From Nocardioides islandensis (lineage in GTDB: Bacteria > Actinomycetota > Actinomycetes > Propionibacteriales > Nocardioidaceae), in NCBI RefSeq assembly GCF_015352455.1, contig NZ_JADKPN010000010.1, positions 142,161 to 206,160 of the forward strand: 64,000 bases of DNA. Direction: 5' to 3'. This document shows, in pieces, positions 15,491-23,944 of this stretch. The position numbers and the translations under genes are program-made. How positions within the stretch are numbered: position 1 is the stretch's first letter; each line of letters opens with the position of its first letter. The notes beneath the pieces were generated by a model. The model was not told the origin of the DNA. It ran no database searches and saw only the letters and a list, made by a program, of their open reading frames with translations.

Positions 15491-15650
15491 GCGCACATCG
15501 AACGATGCATCGGCCCCGACAGGAAGGCCGAGATCGTGGATACCTTGCATCAGCGCCATGAGAGACACGAACCATCGGCGTCTCGACGCGCCCTCCAGCC
15601 GGTGGCACACTGAGCGCGCTCGTGCTGCGACGGGGACGTAAGGGGGAGCG

Positions 15651-16847
15651 GTGGCCGACGACGAGCCCCCCACCGATCCTGCCGACGATGCCCCGCCGGG
15701 ACCCGTCGACAAGCCGAAGCCCGCGCCCGTCGAGATGGCTCAGCCGTCCCCGGCAGGCTGGCGGCGGATCCCCGGACTCCGTCGCTTCCGCACGGCCGGC
15801 GCCGCGATCGCGGCCACGGTGGGCGTGGTGACCGCGATCTTCGGCGCGTACGTGGGCTACCGGTCGCTCCCCGAGCCGGTGAGCCTCGCCGACTGGCAGC
15901 GCCAGGTGAACTCCGTGTGCGAGCAGTCCGGTGCCGAGCTCCGTGACCCGCTGCGCGACCTGGGCGACACCGTCCAGAACGTCGGCGTCCTGATCGCCTC
16001 CGGGGAGTACCGACCCGCCTCGGCCGACCTGGTCACGACTGCCCGGGACCTCCAGGACAACGCGGACGCCTACAAGGCCTACGTCGGGCAGGTGCGGGCC
16101 CTGGAGCGCCCCGACGACCGCCGGGTCGATGCCTTCATCGACGCCGGTGCCGCCTTCTACAAGAAGATCGACGCCATCGCGACCGACCTGCTCGCGTCGT
16201 CGAGCCTGGTGGCGACCATCCCGGCAGACGGCTCGGACGCGCAGGCGATCGCCGCTGCCGTCGCGTCCCTGCAGACCGCGGTCGAGGACCTCGCCGCGTG
16301 GCAGGCCAGCACCAACGTGACGTACCAGAGGACTGTGCTCGCCTTGGATCTCGAGCAGTGCCCCGGCTGGAACGACACCGGAAAGCCGCTCCCCCTGCCC
16401 ACCCCTGCGCCATCGTCCACGGCACCCGCGGGCGGTCTCGACCCGACGGCGGAGGCGGTGGCCCGGTCGGTCGGCATCTCGCCTGACCAGTGCCGGCCCA
16501 TCGGCGCCCCCGTCGACAACCCCGGAGCGACGGCCCAGCTCAACTGCGAGGTCGACGGACTGGAGCGCGATCCCGCCATCCTGGGGTTCGACTCCGAGGC
16601 CAGCCTGCGGACCTGGTTCAACGTGCAGGCCACGAAGCGCGCGAACTGCGGCGCCGGGGAGAGTGCGGAGTACCCGATCCCGGCCGAGTGGGACGAGGCC
16701 GGGCGGATCAAGTGCTACCGCCGCGACGCCGACTGGTACCGCATCGACGTGATGCTCCCCTCCCGACTAGCCGGCATCGGGGCCGAGGCTCGGGGTCCCA
16801 CTGCCCTCGAGCGGTGGCTGCGCGACTTCGTGCGCTTGCTGGACTGA
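15651..16847 (+). CDS. Membrane-anchored extracytoplasmic protein of unknown function
   Basis: The 398-residue protein starts at a GTG after GGGGGAG. A Pro-rich acidic cytoplasmic tail (residues 1-45) precedes one membrane helix (TAGAAIAATVGVVTAIFGAYV, about 49-70). The rest is outside: an all-helical region with one cysteine (residues 75-245), a Pro/Ser/Thr linker (about 250-265) and a C-terminal domain of about 130 residues with cysteines in DQCRPIG, LNCEVDG, ANCGAGE and IKCYRR, likely two disulfides. I recognise no family with confidence. The C-terminal part resembles small sensor domains of actinobacterial anchored proteins. The following gap to 16994 holds nothing identifiable. Confidence 0.75.
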   Translation: MADDEPPTDPADDAPPGPVDKPKPAPVEMAQPSPAGWRRIPGLRRFRTAGAAIAATVGVVTAIFGAYVGYRSLPEPVSLADWQRQVNSVCEQSGAELRDPLRDLGDTVQNVGVLIASGEYRPASADLVTTARDLQDNADAYKAYVGQVRALERPDDRRVDAFIDAGAAFYKKIDAIATDLLASSSLVATIPADGSDAQAIAAAVASLQTAVEDLAAWQASTNVTYQRTVLALDLEQCPGWNDTGKPLPLPTPAPSSTAPAGGLDPTAEAVARSVGISPDQCRPIGAPVDNPGATAQLNCEVDGLERDPAILGFDSEASLRTWFNVQATKRANCGAGESAEYPIPAEWDEAGRIKCYRRDADWYRIDVMLPSRLAGIGAEARGPTALERWLRDFVRLLD

Positions 16848-16994
16848 GGCGACCGAGGATGCACCCGCACCCCGTCGCCAGCAAGGAGCAGGCTCAGGCG
16901 GAGACGGAGCGGGCGAACCGGGTACGTCGCGTCGCGACCCACGCCGTCGACGGACGATGTCCATGCGGTCATCGTCGCGGCCACGAGGCTGGCA

Positions 16995-18014
16995 TCAGAC
17001 CAGGCCGGTTGCCAGGGCCAGCTCGGCCTGGCGCAGCCACCACGCGAGGGCGACCCGTTCGCGCTCCCGGACCGCCGGGTCGTCGTGCTCCACGATGTCC
17101 AGCGCCTTGTTCCAGCCGAGCCAGGTCAGGCCCGAGAGCAGCCCGATCCGCAGACCGGCCTCGTCGCACGACGCCCCTGCCACGTCGCGGTACGTCGCGA
17201 CCAGCGTGTCCAGCCGCTCCGTGACGTGCCGGTCGGTGGGGCCGAAGAGCTGGGCGCAGCCGGCGAGCAACCGACCGACGTCGAACGCCGCGGGGCCGGC
17301 CGTCGCGAGCCCCCAGTCGATGAGCGTCAGGCAGCCCGGGTGGTCGGGCTCGAAGGCCATGTTGACCGTGGCCAGGTCACCGTGCAGCAACGTGGTGGAC
17401 AGGCGGTGGGCGGCCGCGAGGAGCGGCCCCGTGTCCAGGGCCAGCTCCAGCACCCGGTCCCCGACCTCGCCGGGCGCCACCTCGGGCCAATACTCCCAGC
17501 CGCGCAGCGACAGACCCACGATCGGCTGGTCGGCGAGGCGACGCGTCCTCCTCGGCTCGAAGAGCCCGACCACCGTGCTCAGGGGCGTCAGGCCCTCGGG
17601 GACCGAACCCTCGAACGCCGCGTGCAGGTCGGCGACGGCGGCGAGCATCGTGCGCGCCTGCTGCGGCGTGACCACCGAGGTCCACGACAGCACGGCGTCG
17701 CCGAGGTCCCGCATGACGAGGACGCCGCGGCCGTCCTCGTCGTACCACCCGTCCAGCACGGCATGGCGGACGCTCGGCGGCAGCCGGCCGGGCAGGTCGC
17801 CGGCGAACAGGTCGACCTCACGACCGCGCTCGTCCCCGGTCATCTGCATGATGAGGTCGACCGCGGGGTCGAAGCGCTTCAGGATCACGCGCGAACCGTC
17901 GGCAAGGGTGACCCGCTCCAGCGTCGCGCCGGAGCGCCCGTCGTCGTTGACCGGCGAGCGGCCGACAGCCGCGTCCAGGGCCGCGCGGTCCATGGCGACA
18001 TGGTGCTCGCCCAT
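16995..18014 (-). CDS. Aminoglycoside-phosphotransferase-fold (APH) kinase
   Basis: The 339-residue protein has the APH/choline-kinase fold. A lysine-bearing strand (SRVILKRFD, residues 41-49) and VLVMRDLGDA (hinge) occur in the N-lobe. LLHGDLATVNMAF near residue 213 is the catalytic HGDxxxxN loop and LIDWGLATAGPAAFDVGRLL near 233 holds the Mg2+-binding IDW motif. Such enzymes phosphorylate small hydroxylated metabolites or antibiotics; the substrate here is unknown and resistance should not be assumed. A second ATG (MDRAAL) 7 codons on is an alternative start. It is divergent from the hydrolase at 18085. Confidence 0.88.
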   Translation of the reverse strand: MGEHHVAMDRAALDAAVGRSPVNDDGRSGATLERVTLADGSRVILKRFDPAVDLIMQMTGDERGREVDLFAGDLPGRLPPSVRHAVLDGWYDEDGRGVLVMRDLGDAVLSWTSVVTPQQARTMLAAVADLHAAFEGSVPEGLTPLSTVVGLFEPRRTRRLADQPIVGLSLRGWEYWPEVAPGEVGDRVLELALDTGPLLAAAHRLSTTLLHGDLATVNMAFEPDHPGCLTLIDWGLATAGPAAFDVGRLLAGCAQLFGPTDRHVTERLDTLVATYRDVAGASCDEAGLRIGLLSGLTWLGWNKALDIVEHDDPAVRERERVALAWWLRQAELALATGLV

Positions 18015-18084
18015 CGCGCCGAGCGATAGGCCGCATCACCACACGCGGTTTCCCCTCGCGCCGGCGGGCGGGCAGGGTCGGGGC

Positions 18085-19239
18085 ATGTTCGAGTACTTCC
18101 CGACCAACTACATCTGGAGCCTCGGCGTCGCGGCGACCCTCAACAGCGGTGGCGCGATCGACGAGGTGGACCGGGCGTGCCGGCCGATCCGCGAGGCGGC
18201 CGAGCGCGGGGACGCGGGTACCCGCGACCTGATGCTGGCCTGGAAACGCGTCGCCGACCAGGTGGCGGAGCAGGCGCGCGAGGCCGAGGAGGCCGGCCAC
18301 GCGAGGACCGCCGGGCAGAAGTACTTCCGGTCCGCGGCGTACGTCTGCCAGGCCGAGCGCATGCTCTCGAGCAAGGACCCGGAGCGGATCCCGTTCTACC
18401 AAGAGGGTCTCGACGCGATGCAGAAGTCGTTCGACCTCGTCGACCCGGCCACCACGAGGGTGGCGATCCCGTTCGAGGGCAGCGAGCTGCCGGCGTACTT
18501 CCTGAAGGCGACGCGGGCTGACGGGTCCCCGGCGCCCACGATGATCATGTGGAACGGCCTCGACTCCACCAAGGAACACATGTACACGTCGGGCTGGCCC
18601 CAGGAGCTCGCCCAGCGCGGCATCTCCACGCTGATGGTCGACTGCCCGGGCAGTGGTGAGGCGCTCCGCTTCCTGGACCTCAAGTCGCGCGTCGAGACCG
18701 AGGACTGGGCCAAGGCGTGCGTCGACTACCTCGAGACGCGCGACGACGTCGACCTGCGTCGGGTCGGCCTGGTGGGCTGGAGCCTGGGCGGGTACTACGC
18801 GCCGCGCGCCGCGGCGTTCGAGAAGCGGCTCGCCCTCGTCGTCGCCTGGGGCGCCAACCACAACTGGGGCGAGGTGCAGAAGCGCCGGCTCGAGCGCGAG
18901 GGCGAGAACCCGGTGCCGCACTACTGGGAGCACGTGCTGTGGGTCTGGGGGTACGACGACGTCGAGACCTTCATCAAGGCCGCCGAGGACGTCCACCTCA
19001 ACGGCGTGGTCGAGCAGATCACCGTGCCGTTCCTCATCACCCACGGCGAGAACGACCGCCAGATCCCGGTCGGGTACGCGCACCAGTCCTACGACCAGGC
19101 CGTCAACAGCCCGCACCGGACGCTGCGCGTCTTCACGCCTGACGAGGGCGCCACCGAGCACGTCGGCCTCGACCACCTGCCGCACGTCGGCGCGTACACG
19201 GCCGACTGGATCGAGGACCGCTTCGCTGAGCTGACATGA
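18085..19239 (+). CDS. Alpha/beta hydrolase, FrsA/pseudooxynicotine-hydrolase-like
   Basis: From the ATG at 18085 (MFEYFPTNYIWS) the protein is 384 residues. A helical cap-like N-terminal region (residues 1-120) precedes an alpha/beta hydrolase core: IPFEGSELPAYFLK, MIMWNGLDSTKE, VDCPGSGEALR. The nucleophile serine is in GWSLGGYY near 234, the acid in THGENDRQIP and the histidine in ATEHVGLDH near 365. This layout is shared by 2,6-dihydroxypseudooxynicotine hydrolase and related C-C hydrolases. The SDR at 19250 follows after 10 bp, so a two-step catabolic module is likely. The substrate cannot be read from the sequence. Confidence 0.88.
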   Translation: MFEYFPTNYIWSLGVAATLNSGGAIDEVDRACRPIREAAERGDAGTRDLMLAWKRVADQVAEQAREAEEAGHARTAGQKYFRSAAYVCQAERMLSSKDPERIPFYQEGLDAMQKSFDLVDPATTRVAIPFEGSELPAYFLKATRADGSPAPTMIMWNGLDSTKEHMYTSGWPQELAQRGISTLMVDCPGSGEALRFLDLKSRVETEDWAKACVDYLETRDDVDLRRVGLVGWSLGGYYAPRAAAFEKRLALVVAWGANHNWGEVQKRRLEREGENPVPHYWEHVLWVWGYDDVETFIKAAEDVHLNGVVEQITVPFLITHGENDRQIPVGYAHQSYDQAVNSPHRTLRVFTPDEGATEHVGLDHLPHVGAYTADWIEDRFAELT

Positions 19240-19249
19240 CGGGGATCGC

Positions 19250-19972
19250 ATGAACCTCTCTGGTCGCGTCGTCCTCATCACGGGGACCGCGGGCGGCATG
19301 GGCGCCGCGGCCGCCTCGCTGTTCGAGGAGGCCGGGGCGACCGTCGTGGGCTGCGACCTCCGGCCCGTCGACGGCAGCGAACCGGTCGACCTCACCGACG
19401 AGGGCGCCGTACGCCGCTGGGTCGACGCCGCCGCGGAACGGCACGGCGGCATCGACGTGCTGTACGCGAACGCCGGCGCGACCCGGTTCGGTCCGATCGA
19501 GCAGATCACCAAGCAGGACTGGGAGTTCAACCTCCGCCATGAGCTCGACGTCGTCTTCTACCCGGTCAAGCACGCGTGGCCGCACCTCAAGCGGTCCGAC
19601 CACGCGGCCGTCGTCCTCGTCGGCTCGACGGCCGGCATCACCGGGTCCATGACGAACGCGCGAGTGGCCCACACGGTCACCAAGGGCGGCGTGGTCGCGC
19701 TGACCAAGCAGCTGGCCGCGGAGGGAGCGCCCCACGGCATCCGGGTCAACTGCGTGAGCCCCGGCATGGTCGAGACGCCCGCGACGCGCAGGGACCTCCT
19801 CGCCGACGACCACCCGATGCGCTCGATCGCCAGAGCCATCCCGCTCGGCCGGGTGGGCCGGCCCGAGGAGGTCGCGCGGTGCGCGAGGTTCCTGGCCAGC
19901 GACGAGGCGTCGTACGTCACCGGCGCCAACCTGGTCATCGACGGTGGCTGGTCGGCGGTGCTGCCGGGCTGA
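19250..19972 (+). CDS. SDR family protein with His in place of the catalytic Tyr
   Basis: This 240-residue SDR resembles the one at 333-1106. It has TGTAGGMG near residue 11, ANAGATRFGPIEQI, WPHLK, VGSTAGITG with the serine, CVSPGMVETPATR and a C-terminal NLVIDGGWSAVLPG. As in that paralogue the YxxxK motif is replaced by His141-x3-Lys145 (VAHTVTKGG). The shared RFGxI, DWxFxxRxELDxVxY and WPHLK segments show that the two belong to one subfamily. It follows the FrsA-like hydrolase by 10 bp. It probably acts on an NAD(P)-linked substrate, although the tyrosine change leaves the mechanism open. Confidence 0.9.
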   Translation: MNLSGRVVLITGTAGGMGAAAASLFEEAGATVVGCDLRPVDGSEPVDLTDEGAVRRWVDAAAERHGGIDVLYANAGATRFGPIEQITKQDWEFNLRHELDVVFYPVKHAWPHLKRSDHAAVVLVGSTAGITGSMTNARVAHTVTKGGVVALTKQLAAEGAPHGIRVNCVSPGMVETPATRRDLLADDHPMRSIARAIPLGRVGRPEEVARCARFLASDEASYVTGANLVIDGGWSAVLPG

Positions 19973-19980
19973 TCTTCGTG

Positions 19981-19996
19981 CTCGGCCGGCGCCGAG
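19981..19996. terminator. Hairpin between convergent SDR and cupin genes
   Basis: CTCGGC-CGGC-GCCGAG forms a 6-bp GC stem with a 4-base loop in the 29-bp gap between two stop codons. No T-tract follows, which is common for actinobacterial terminators. It could serve both strands. Confidence 0.4.
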
Positions 19997-20001
19997 TCGC
20001 G

Positions 20002-20541
20002 CTAGTCCTTCGGACCCTTGCGGCTGACCTTCTCGAGGGAGCCGGCGGGCAGCACGTCCAGGAGGTCCTGCGCGAACTCCCCGTCGACCAGGATGAACGC
20101 CACCTTGGTCACCGCGTCGCTGCGGTTGGCCCACGCGTGGTCGGTGCCGCGCTGCACGACGACGTCCCCGGCGTACAGGGTGACCTCGCTGTCGTCGAGG
20201 ACCAGGGTGATCTCGCCCTCGAGGACGATCCCGTAGTCGATCGACTCGGTGCGGTGGACCGGCGACTGGAGCCCGCGCCCGTCGAGGTGTCCCGGCGCGA
20301 ACTCGTTGATCCGGATCCTGGTGCCGTGCTTCGGGGGCGGCACGGTGAGGTCGACCTCGGTCGGGTCGACGTCCACGCGCGCGGTGACCGGAGCCGGAGC
20401 CCCGGTCGTGCTCCAGATCTCGTGGAACCCGACCCCGTCCTCGGGGATCTCGCGGCTGACCGGCACCGGCCCGTCGCTGACGACGACGGAGACGCCGTCG
20501 GCGGTGTGACCGGTGACGACGCGTCGGGGTCGGGTGCTCAT
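20002..20541 (-). CDS. Cupin-domain protein
   Basis: From the ATG at 20541 (MSTRPRRVVTG) the protein is 179 residues. A TTG further upstream is possible but would place the pobA terminator hairpin within the gene. The C-terminal half is a single cupin barrel: SPVHRTESIDYGIVLEGEI (motif 1, with His, Glu and Tyr, near residues 105-122), VTLYAGDVVVQRGTDHAWAN (motif 2, with His). The metal ligand set is slightly atypical (HR..E instead of HxH..E). It is most like cupins beside aromatic or hydroxy-acid catabolic genes. A dioxygenase or isomerase function is possible but cannot be assigned. Confidence 0.82.
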   Translation of the reverse strand: MSTRPRRVVTGHTADGVSVVVSDGPVPVSREIPEDGVGFHEIWSTTGAPAPVTARVDVDPTEVDLTVPPPKHGTRIRINEFAPGHLDGRGLQSPVHRTESIDYGIVLEGEITLVLDDSEVTLYAGDVVVQRGTDHAWANRSDAVTKVAFILVDGEFAQDLLDVLPAGSLEKVSRKGPKD

Positions 20542-20567
20542 GCGTCGAGTCTTCGGGGCCGGCGTAC

Positions 20568-20588
20568 GGCGGGACAAGAGGTCCCGCC
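20568..20588 (-). terminator. Hairpin terminator of the iclR-pobA transcript
   Basis: GGCGGGAC-AAGAG-GTCCCGCC is a perfect 8-bp stem with a 5-base loop, 54 bp downstream of the pobA stop and before the cupin start on the same strand. It separates the two units. Confidence 0.6.
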
Positions 20589-20641
20589 ATCGCGCTCGGC
20601 CATGCCAGGGATCAGGCCGCCGCTCATCGCGTGAGGGCCGG

Positions 20642-21823
20642 TCAGAAGCCGATGGGCAGGCCGGCGTAGTTCTCGGCGAGACCGGCGGCGCCGGCCCGGG
20701 ACGAGCAGACCCAGCGCAGCTGGGACAGCTGGAGCTCGGCGTCGAAGGGGTCGCCCGAGGTGTGCAGCATCGACGTCATCCACCAGGAGAAGTGGGTGCA
20801 GCGCCAGACCCGGCGGAGAGCGGTGTCGGAGTAGGAATCCGCCAACGACGAGGAGCCGCGGACCAGCGCCGCCAGGGCGGGTGCGAGCAGGGCGACGTCG
20901 GCGACGGCGAGGTTCAGGCCCTTGGCTCCGGTGGGCGGCACGATGTGCGCCGCGTCCCCGGCCAGGAACAACCGGCCGTGCCGCATCGGGGTAGCCACGA
21001 ACGAGCGCATCGGCAGCACGCTGCGGTCGGTGATCGGTCCGGTCTCGAGCGACCAGCCGTCCTGGCCGTGGCCGAGCCGGTCGGCCAGGGCCGTCCAGAT
21101 CCGGTCGTCGGACCAGTCGTCGAGCGAGGTGTCGTTGGGCACCTGGACGTAGAAGCGGGACACCGACGACGACCGCATCGAGTGCAGCGCGAAGCCGTCG
21201 GGGTGCCACGCGTAGATGAGCTCGTCGGTCGATGGCGCGACGTCGGCGAGGATGCCCAGCCAGGAGTACGGGTAGACGCGCTCCCACTGCTGCCGCACCG
21301 AGGACGGTACGGCGCACCGCGACGGCCCGAACGAACCGTCGCAGCCGGCGACCGCGTCGGCCCTCACCCGTACCTCGGCGCCCGACGCGTCGGTGAACGT
21401 CACCGACGGGTGATCCGTCTCCAGGTCGTGCAGCGCCGTGTCGCCCACCTCGTAGTAGACCTGCTGCCCGGCGGCCGTCCGCGCCGCGACCAGGTCCTTC
21501 TGCACCTCGGTCTGCCCGTACACCCACACCGACCGGCCGGTCAGGTCGACGAAGTCGAGGTGGTGCCGCTCCCCCGGCCACTGCAGGTAGATGCCACGGT
21601 GCCGGTGCCCCTCGGCGTCCAGCCGCTCGCCGAGCCCGGTCGCGCGCAGCAGGTCGACCGTCGACTGCTCGAGGATGCCGGCCCGGATCCGCGAGGCGAC
21701 GTACTCCTCCGACCTCGTCTCCACGACCACCGACCCGACGCCCTCGGCCGCGAGGAGGTGCGAGAGCAGCATGCCCGCAGGCCCGGCCCCGATGATCGCG
21801 ACCTGGGTGCGCACCTCGTCCAT
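20642..21823 (-). CDS. pobA: 4-hydroxybenzoate 3-monooxygenase
   Basis: From the ATG at 21823 the protein is 393 residues, the normal length for PobA. GAGPAG near residue 11 binds FAD. The segment YVASRIRAGILEQ near 40 is characteristic of p-hydroxybenzoate hydroxylases. The DG motif (GCDGSFGPSR) is near 160, and LFLAGDAAHIVPPTGAKGLNLA near 280 completes the flavin site. It hydroxylates 4-hydroxybenzoate to protocatechuate with NAD(P)H and O2, supplying the divergent pca operon. The start lies 4 bp after the stop of the IclR regulator, so both are on one transcript. A hairpin at 20568 ends it. Confidence 0.96.
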   Translation of the reverse strand: MDEVRTQVAIIGAGPAGMLLSHLLAAEGVGSVVVETRSEEYVASRIRAGILEQSTVDLLRATGLGERLDAEGHRHRGIYLQWPGERHHLDFVDLTGRSVWVYGQTEVQKDLVAARTAAGQQVYYEVGDTALHDLETDHPSVTFTDASGAEVRVRADAVAGCDGSFGPSRCAVPSSVRQQWERVYPYSWLGILADVAPSTDELIYAWHPDGFALHSMRSSSVSRFYVQVPNDTSLDDWSDDRIWTALADRLGHGQDGWSLETGPITDRSVLPMRSFVATPMRHGRLFLAGDAAHIVPPTGAKGLNLAVADVALLAPALAALVRGSSSLADSYSDTALRRVWRCTHFSWWMTSMLHTSGDPFDAELQLSQLRWVCSSRAGAAGLAENYAGLPIGF

Positions 21824-21827
21824 GGGC

Positions 21828-22625
21828 TCAGCGTCCCAGCGACGGGCGCGCGGGCTCGCCACCGGCTTCCGGTGAGTGGAACTCCAGGGCCCGCGTGATC
21901 CCGCGCGACGCGACGGCGAGCGCGGCCACCAGCCTCGGCCGGTCCCGCTTGAGCGACGGGACGACGATGCCCAGCGCCGCGATCACCTCACCGCGCCGCC
22001 GCACGGGCACGCCGACCGAGCACGCCCCGAGACTCATCTCCTCGACCGTCGTCGCGTAGTCGTCGCGCAAGACCTGTGCCAGCTGACGTCTGAGCCGTCC
22101 GGGCTGCGTGACGGTGTACGGCGTCACGCGGGTGAGCGACGCCAGCACCCGCGCCTGCACGTCGGCCGGGGCGTGTGCGAGCAGCACCTTCCCGACGCCG
22201 GTCGCGTGCATCGGCAGCCGCGACCCGATCGTGCTGACGACGGGCACCGAGGCATTGCCCCGCAGCCGGTCGAGGTAGAGCACCTCGTCGCCGTCGCGCA
22301 CCGCGAGGTGCACGGTGGCCAGCGTCGCGCCGTACAGGTCGTGGAGGTACGGCGACGCCGACTCGACCAGCCCCGCCTGCACCGGCGCGAGCAGGCCGAT
22401 GTCCCACAGCCGCCGCCCCACGACGTACTCCCCCGACGCGGTCCGCCCCAGCGCTCCCCACCCGACCAGCTCGGCCACCAGCCGGTGCGCCGTCGGCAGC
22501 GGCAGTCCGGCCCGATCGGCGAGCTCGGTCAGGGTCAGGCGCCGGTGCGACTCGTCGAAGGCGCCGACCAGCGCCAGGGCGCGCGAGGTGACCGTCGCTC
22601 CCGGAGCGGAGGAGTTGCCGGCCAC
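21828..22625 (-). CDS. IclR-family transcriptional regulator of pob/pca genes
   Basis: I place the start at the GTG at 22625, which has GGTGGAAG about 10 bp upstream, giving 265 residues; the frame is open a further 13 codons. The N-terminus is a winged helix-turn-helix (SRALALVGAF, LTELADRAGLPLPTAHRLVAEL, residues 11-65). The C-terminal IclR effector domain includes LHDLYGATLATVHLAVRDGDEVLYLDRL and MHATGVGKVLLAHAP, then GIVVP near 235. PcaR/PobR-type IclR proteins respond to protocatechuate, 4-hydroxybenzoate or beta-ketoadipate. Its location, co-transcribed with pobA and divergent from pcaH by 68 bp, strongly suggests it controls both units. Confidence 0.93.
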   Translation of the reverse strand: MAGNSSAPGATVTSRALALVGAFDESHRRLTLTELADRAGLPLPTAHRLVAELVGWGALGRTASGEYVVGRRLWDIGLLAPVQAGLVESASPYLHDLYGATLATVHLAVRDGDEVLYLDRLRGNASVPVVSTIGSRLPMHATGVGKVLLAHAPADVQARVLASLTRVTPYTVTQPGRLRRQLAQVLRDDYATTVEEMSLGACSVGVPVRRRGEVIAALGIVVPSLKRDRPRLVAALAVASRGITRALEFHSPEAGGEPARPSLGR

Positions 22626-22634
22626 GCTCGCAGT

Positions 22635-22651
22635 CTTCCACCCAGCGGAAG
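22635..22651. promoter_or_regulatory. Candidate operator CTTCC-N7-GGAAG in the iclR/pcaH intergenic region
   Basis: A 5-bp inverted repeat lies in the 68-bp divergent gap next to the regulator start. TTCC/GGAA arms occur in several IclR-family operators (for example the E. coli IclR site), so autoregulation and control of pcaH are plausible. The site overlaps the proposed ribosome-binding site of the regulator. Confidence 0.4.
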
Positions 22652-22693
22652 CGGCCACCACCACCGCGCTCCGCCCTCCTCTAGCGTCGCCTC

Positions 22694-23443
22694 GTGACCA
22701 CGCAGGCCGACATCAGCGCGGAGATCGCCGCGATCTCCGAGCAGTACGCCGCCTCCGGGACCACTGAGAACGGCGTGCGGCTCGACTACCCGCCGTACCG
22801 CTCCAGCCTGCTGCGCCACCCGACCAAGAGCCCCGTGCAGGTCGACCCGGAGGGCATCGAGCGGTGGAGCCCGGTGTTCGGCGAGCGCGACGTCGGTCCG
22901 CTGGAGTCCGACCTCACCATCCAGCGCAGCGGAGAGCCCCTGGGCGAGCGGATCAAGGTGACCGGCCGGGTGACCGACAGCGACGGCCGGCCGGTACGCC
23001 GCCAGCTCGTCGAGATCTGGCAGGCCAACGCCGGCGGCCGGTACGTGCACCAGCGCGACCAGCACCCCGCGCCCCTCGACCCGAACTTCATCGGCATGGG
23101 CCGCTGCCTGACCGACGACGACGGCAGCTATGTATTCACCACGATCAAGCCGGGCCCGTACCCCTGGCGCAACCACCACAACGCCTGGCGCCCGGCGCAC
23201 ATCCACTTCTCGCTGTTCGGCACGGACTTCACCCAGCGCCTCGTGACGCAGATGTACTTCCCCGGCGACCCGCTGTTCGCCCTCGACCCGATCTACCAGT
23301 CGATCGTCGACCCGAAGGCCCGCGAGCGGCTGGTCGCGACCTACGACCACGACGTCACCGAGGCCGAGTGGTGCACCGGCTACCGCTGGGACATCGTGCT
23401 GTCCGGCGCGGCCGGGACGCCGCTCGAGGAGGAGCACGCGTGA
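22694..23443 (+). CDS. pcaH: Protocatechuate 3,4-dioxygenase beta subunit
   Basis: This 249-residue protein carries the Fe(III) ligands of intradiol dioxygenases: Tyr117 (GRYVHQ), Tyr156 (KPGPYPWRN), His169 and His171 (RPAHIHFS). The N-terminal extension with LDYPPYRSSLLRHP is characteristic of the beta subunit. With PcaG it cleaves protocatechuate between the hydroxyl groups to 3-carboxy-cis,cis-muconate. It is first in the pcaHGBLFIJ operon, starts at a GTG 68 bp from the divergent regulator, and overlaps pcaG by 4 nt. Confidence 0.96.
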   Translation: MTTQADISAEIAAISEQYAASGTTENGVRLDYPPYRSSLLRHPTKSPVQVDPEGIERWSPVFGERDVGPLESDLTIQRSGEPLGERIKVTGRVTDSDGRPVRRQLVEIWQANAGGRYVHQRDQHPAPLDPNFIGMGRCLTDDDGSYVFTTIKPGPYPWRNHHNAWRPAHIHFSLFGTDFTQRLVTQMYFPGDPLFALDPIYQSIVDPKARERLVATYDHDVTEAEWCTGYRWDIVLSGAAGTPLEEEHA

Positions 23444-23940
23444 CGACGCCCGGCCAGACCGTGGGCCCGTTCTTCGCGTTCGGGCTCGAGTACGACGGCG
23501 ACTCGGCGCTGGTTCCTCCTGGCACGCCCGGGGCGGTCCGGCTCTTCGGGAGGGTGCTCGACGGCGACGGCGACCCGGTGCCCGATGCCCTCGTCGAGCT
23601 GTGGCAGGCCGACGCCGAGGGTCGCGTCGTGCAGGAGCCGGGTTCGTTGCGTCGGGACGGCCACACGTTCACCGGCTGGGGGCGCGCGGCCACCGACCGG
23701 ACGGGCACCTACTCGTTCACGACCCTCGCGCCGGCCGACCCGCCGTACTTCGCCCTCTGCCTCTTCGCCCGCGGCCTGCTCGACCGTCTCTTCACACGGG
23801 CCTACCTCCCCGGGCACCAGCCGGAAGGTCCGCTGTCCTCGCTGGTCGCGACCGAGGACCCGCACGGGTACCGCTTCGACATCGTGCTGCAGGGCGACGG
23901 GGAGACCGTGTTCCTCGACCACCGACGCACGCAAGACTGA
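23440..23940 (+). CDS. pcaG: Protocatechuate 3,4-dioxygenase alpha subunit
   Basis: The GTG at 23440 overlaps the pcaH stop (GTGA), giving 166 residues, somewhat shorter than the 190-200 common in proteobacteria. It starts with TTPGQTVGPFFAFGL, the alpha-subunit signature, followed by the intradiol beta-sandwich (VRLFGRVLDGDGDPVPDALVELWQAD). The alpha subunit lacks the iron ligands, as expected: no tyrosine/His-x-His set is present. It ends with HGYRFDIVLQGDGETVFLD, which lies at the active-site interface. It works only together with PcaH. Confidence 0.95.
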   Translation: MTTPGQTVGPFFAFGLEYDGDSALVPPGTPGAVRLFGRVLDGDGDPVPDALVELWQADAEGRVVQEPGSLRRDGHTFTGWGRAATDRTGTYSFTTLAPADPPYFALCLFARGLLDRLFTRAYLPGHQPEGPLSSLVATEDPHGYRFDIVLQGDGETVFLDHRRTQD

Positions 23941-23944
23941 TGCG

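Noticed and set aside
16995..18014. Antibiotic-resistance kinase
   Set aside because: The APH fold is shared by many metabolic kinases, and neither sequence motifs nor context indicates an antibiotic substrate.
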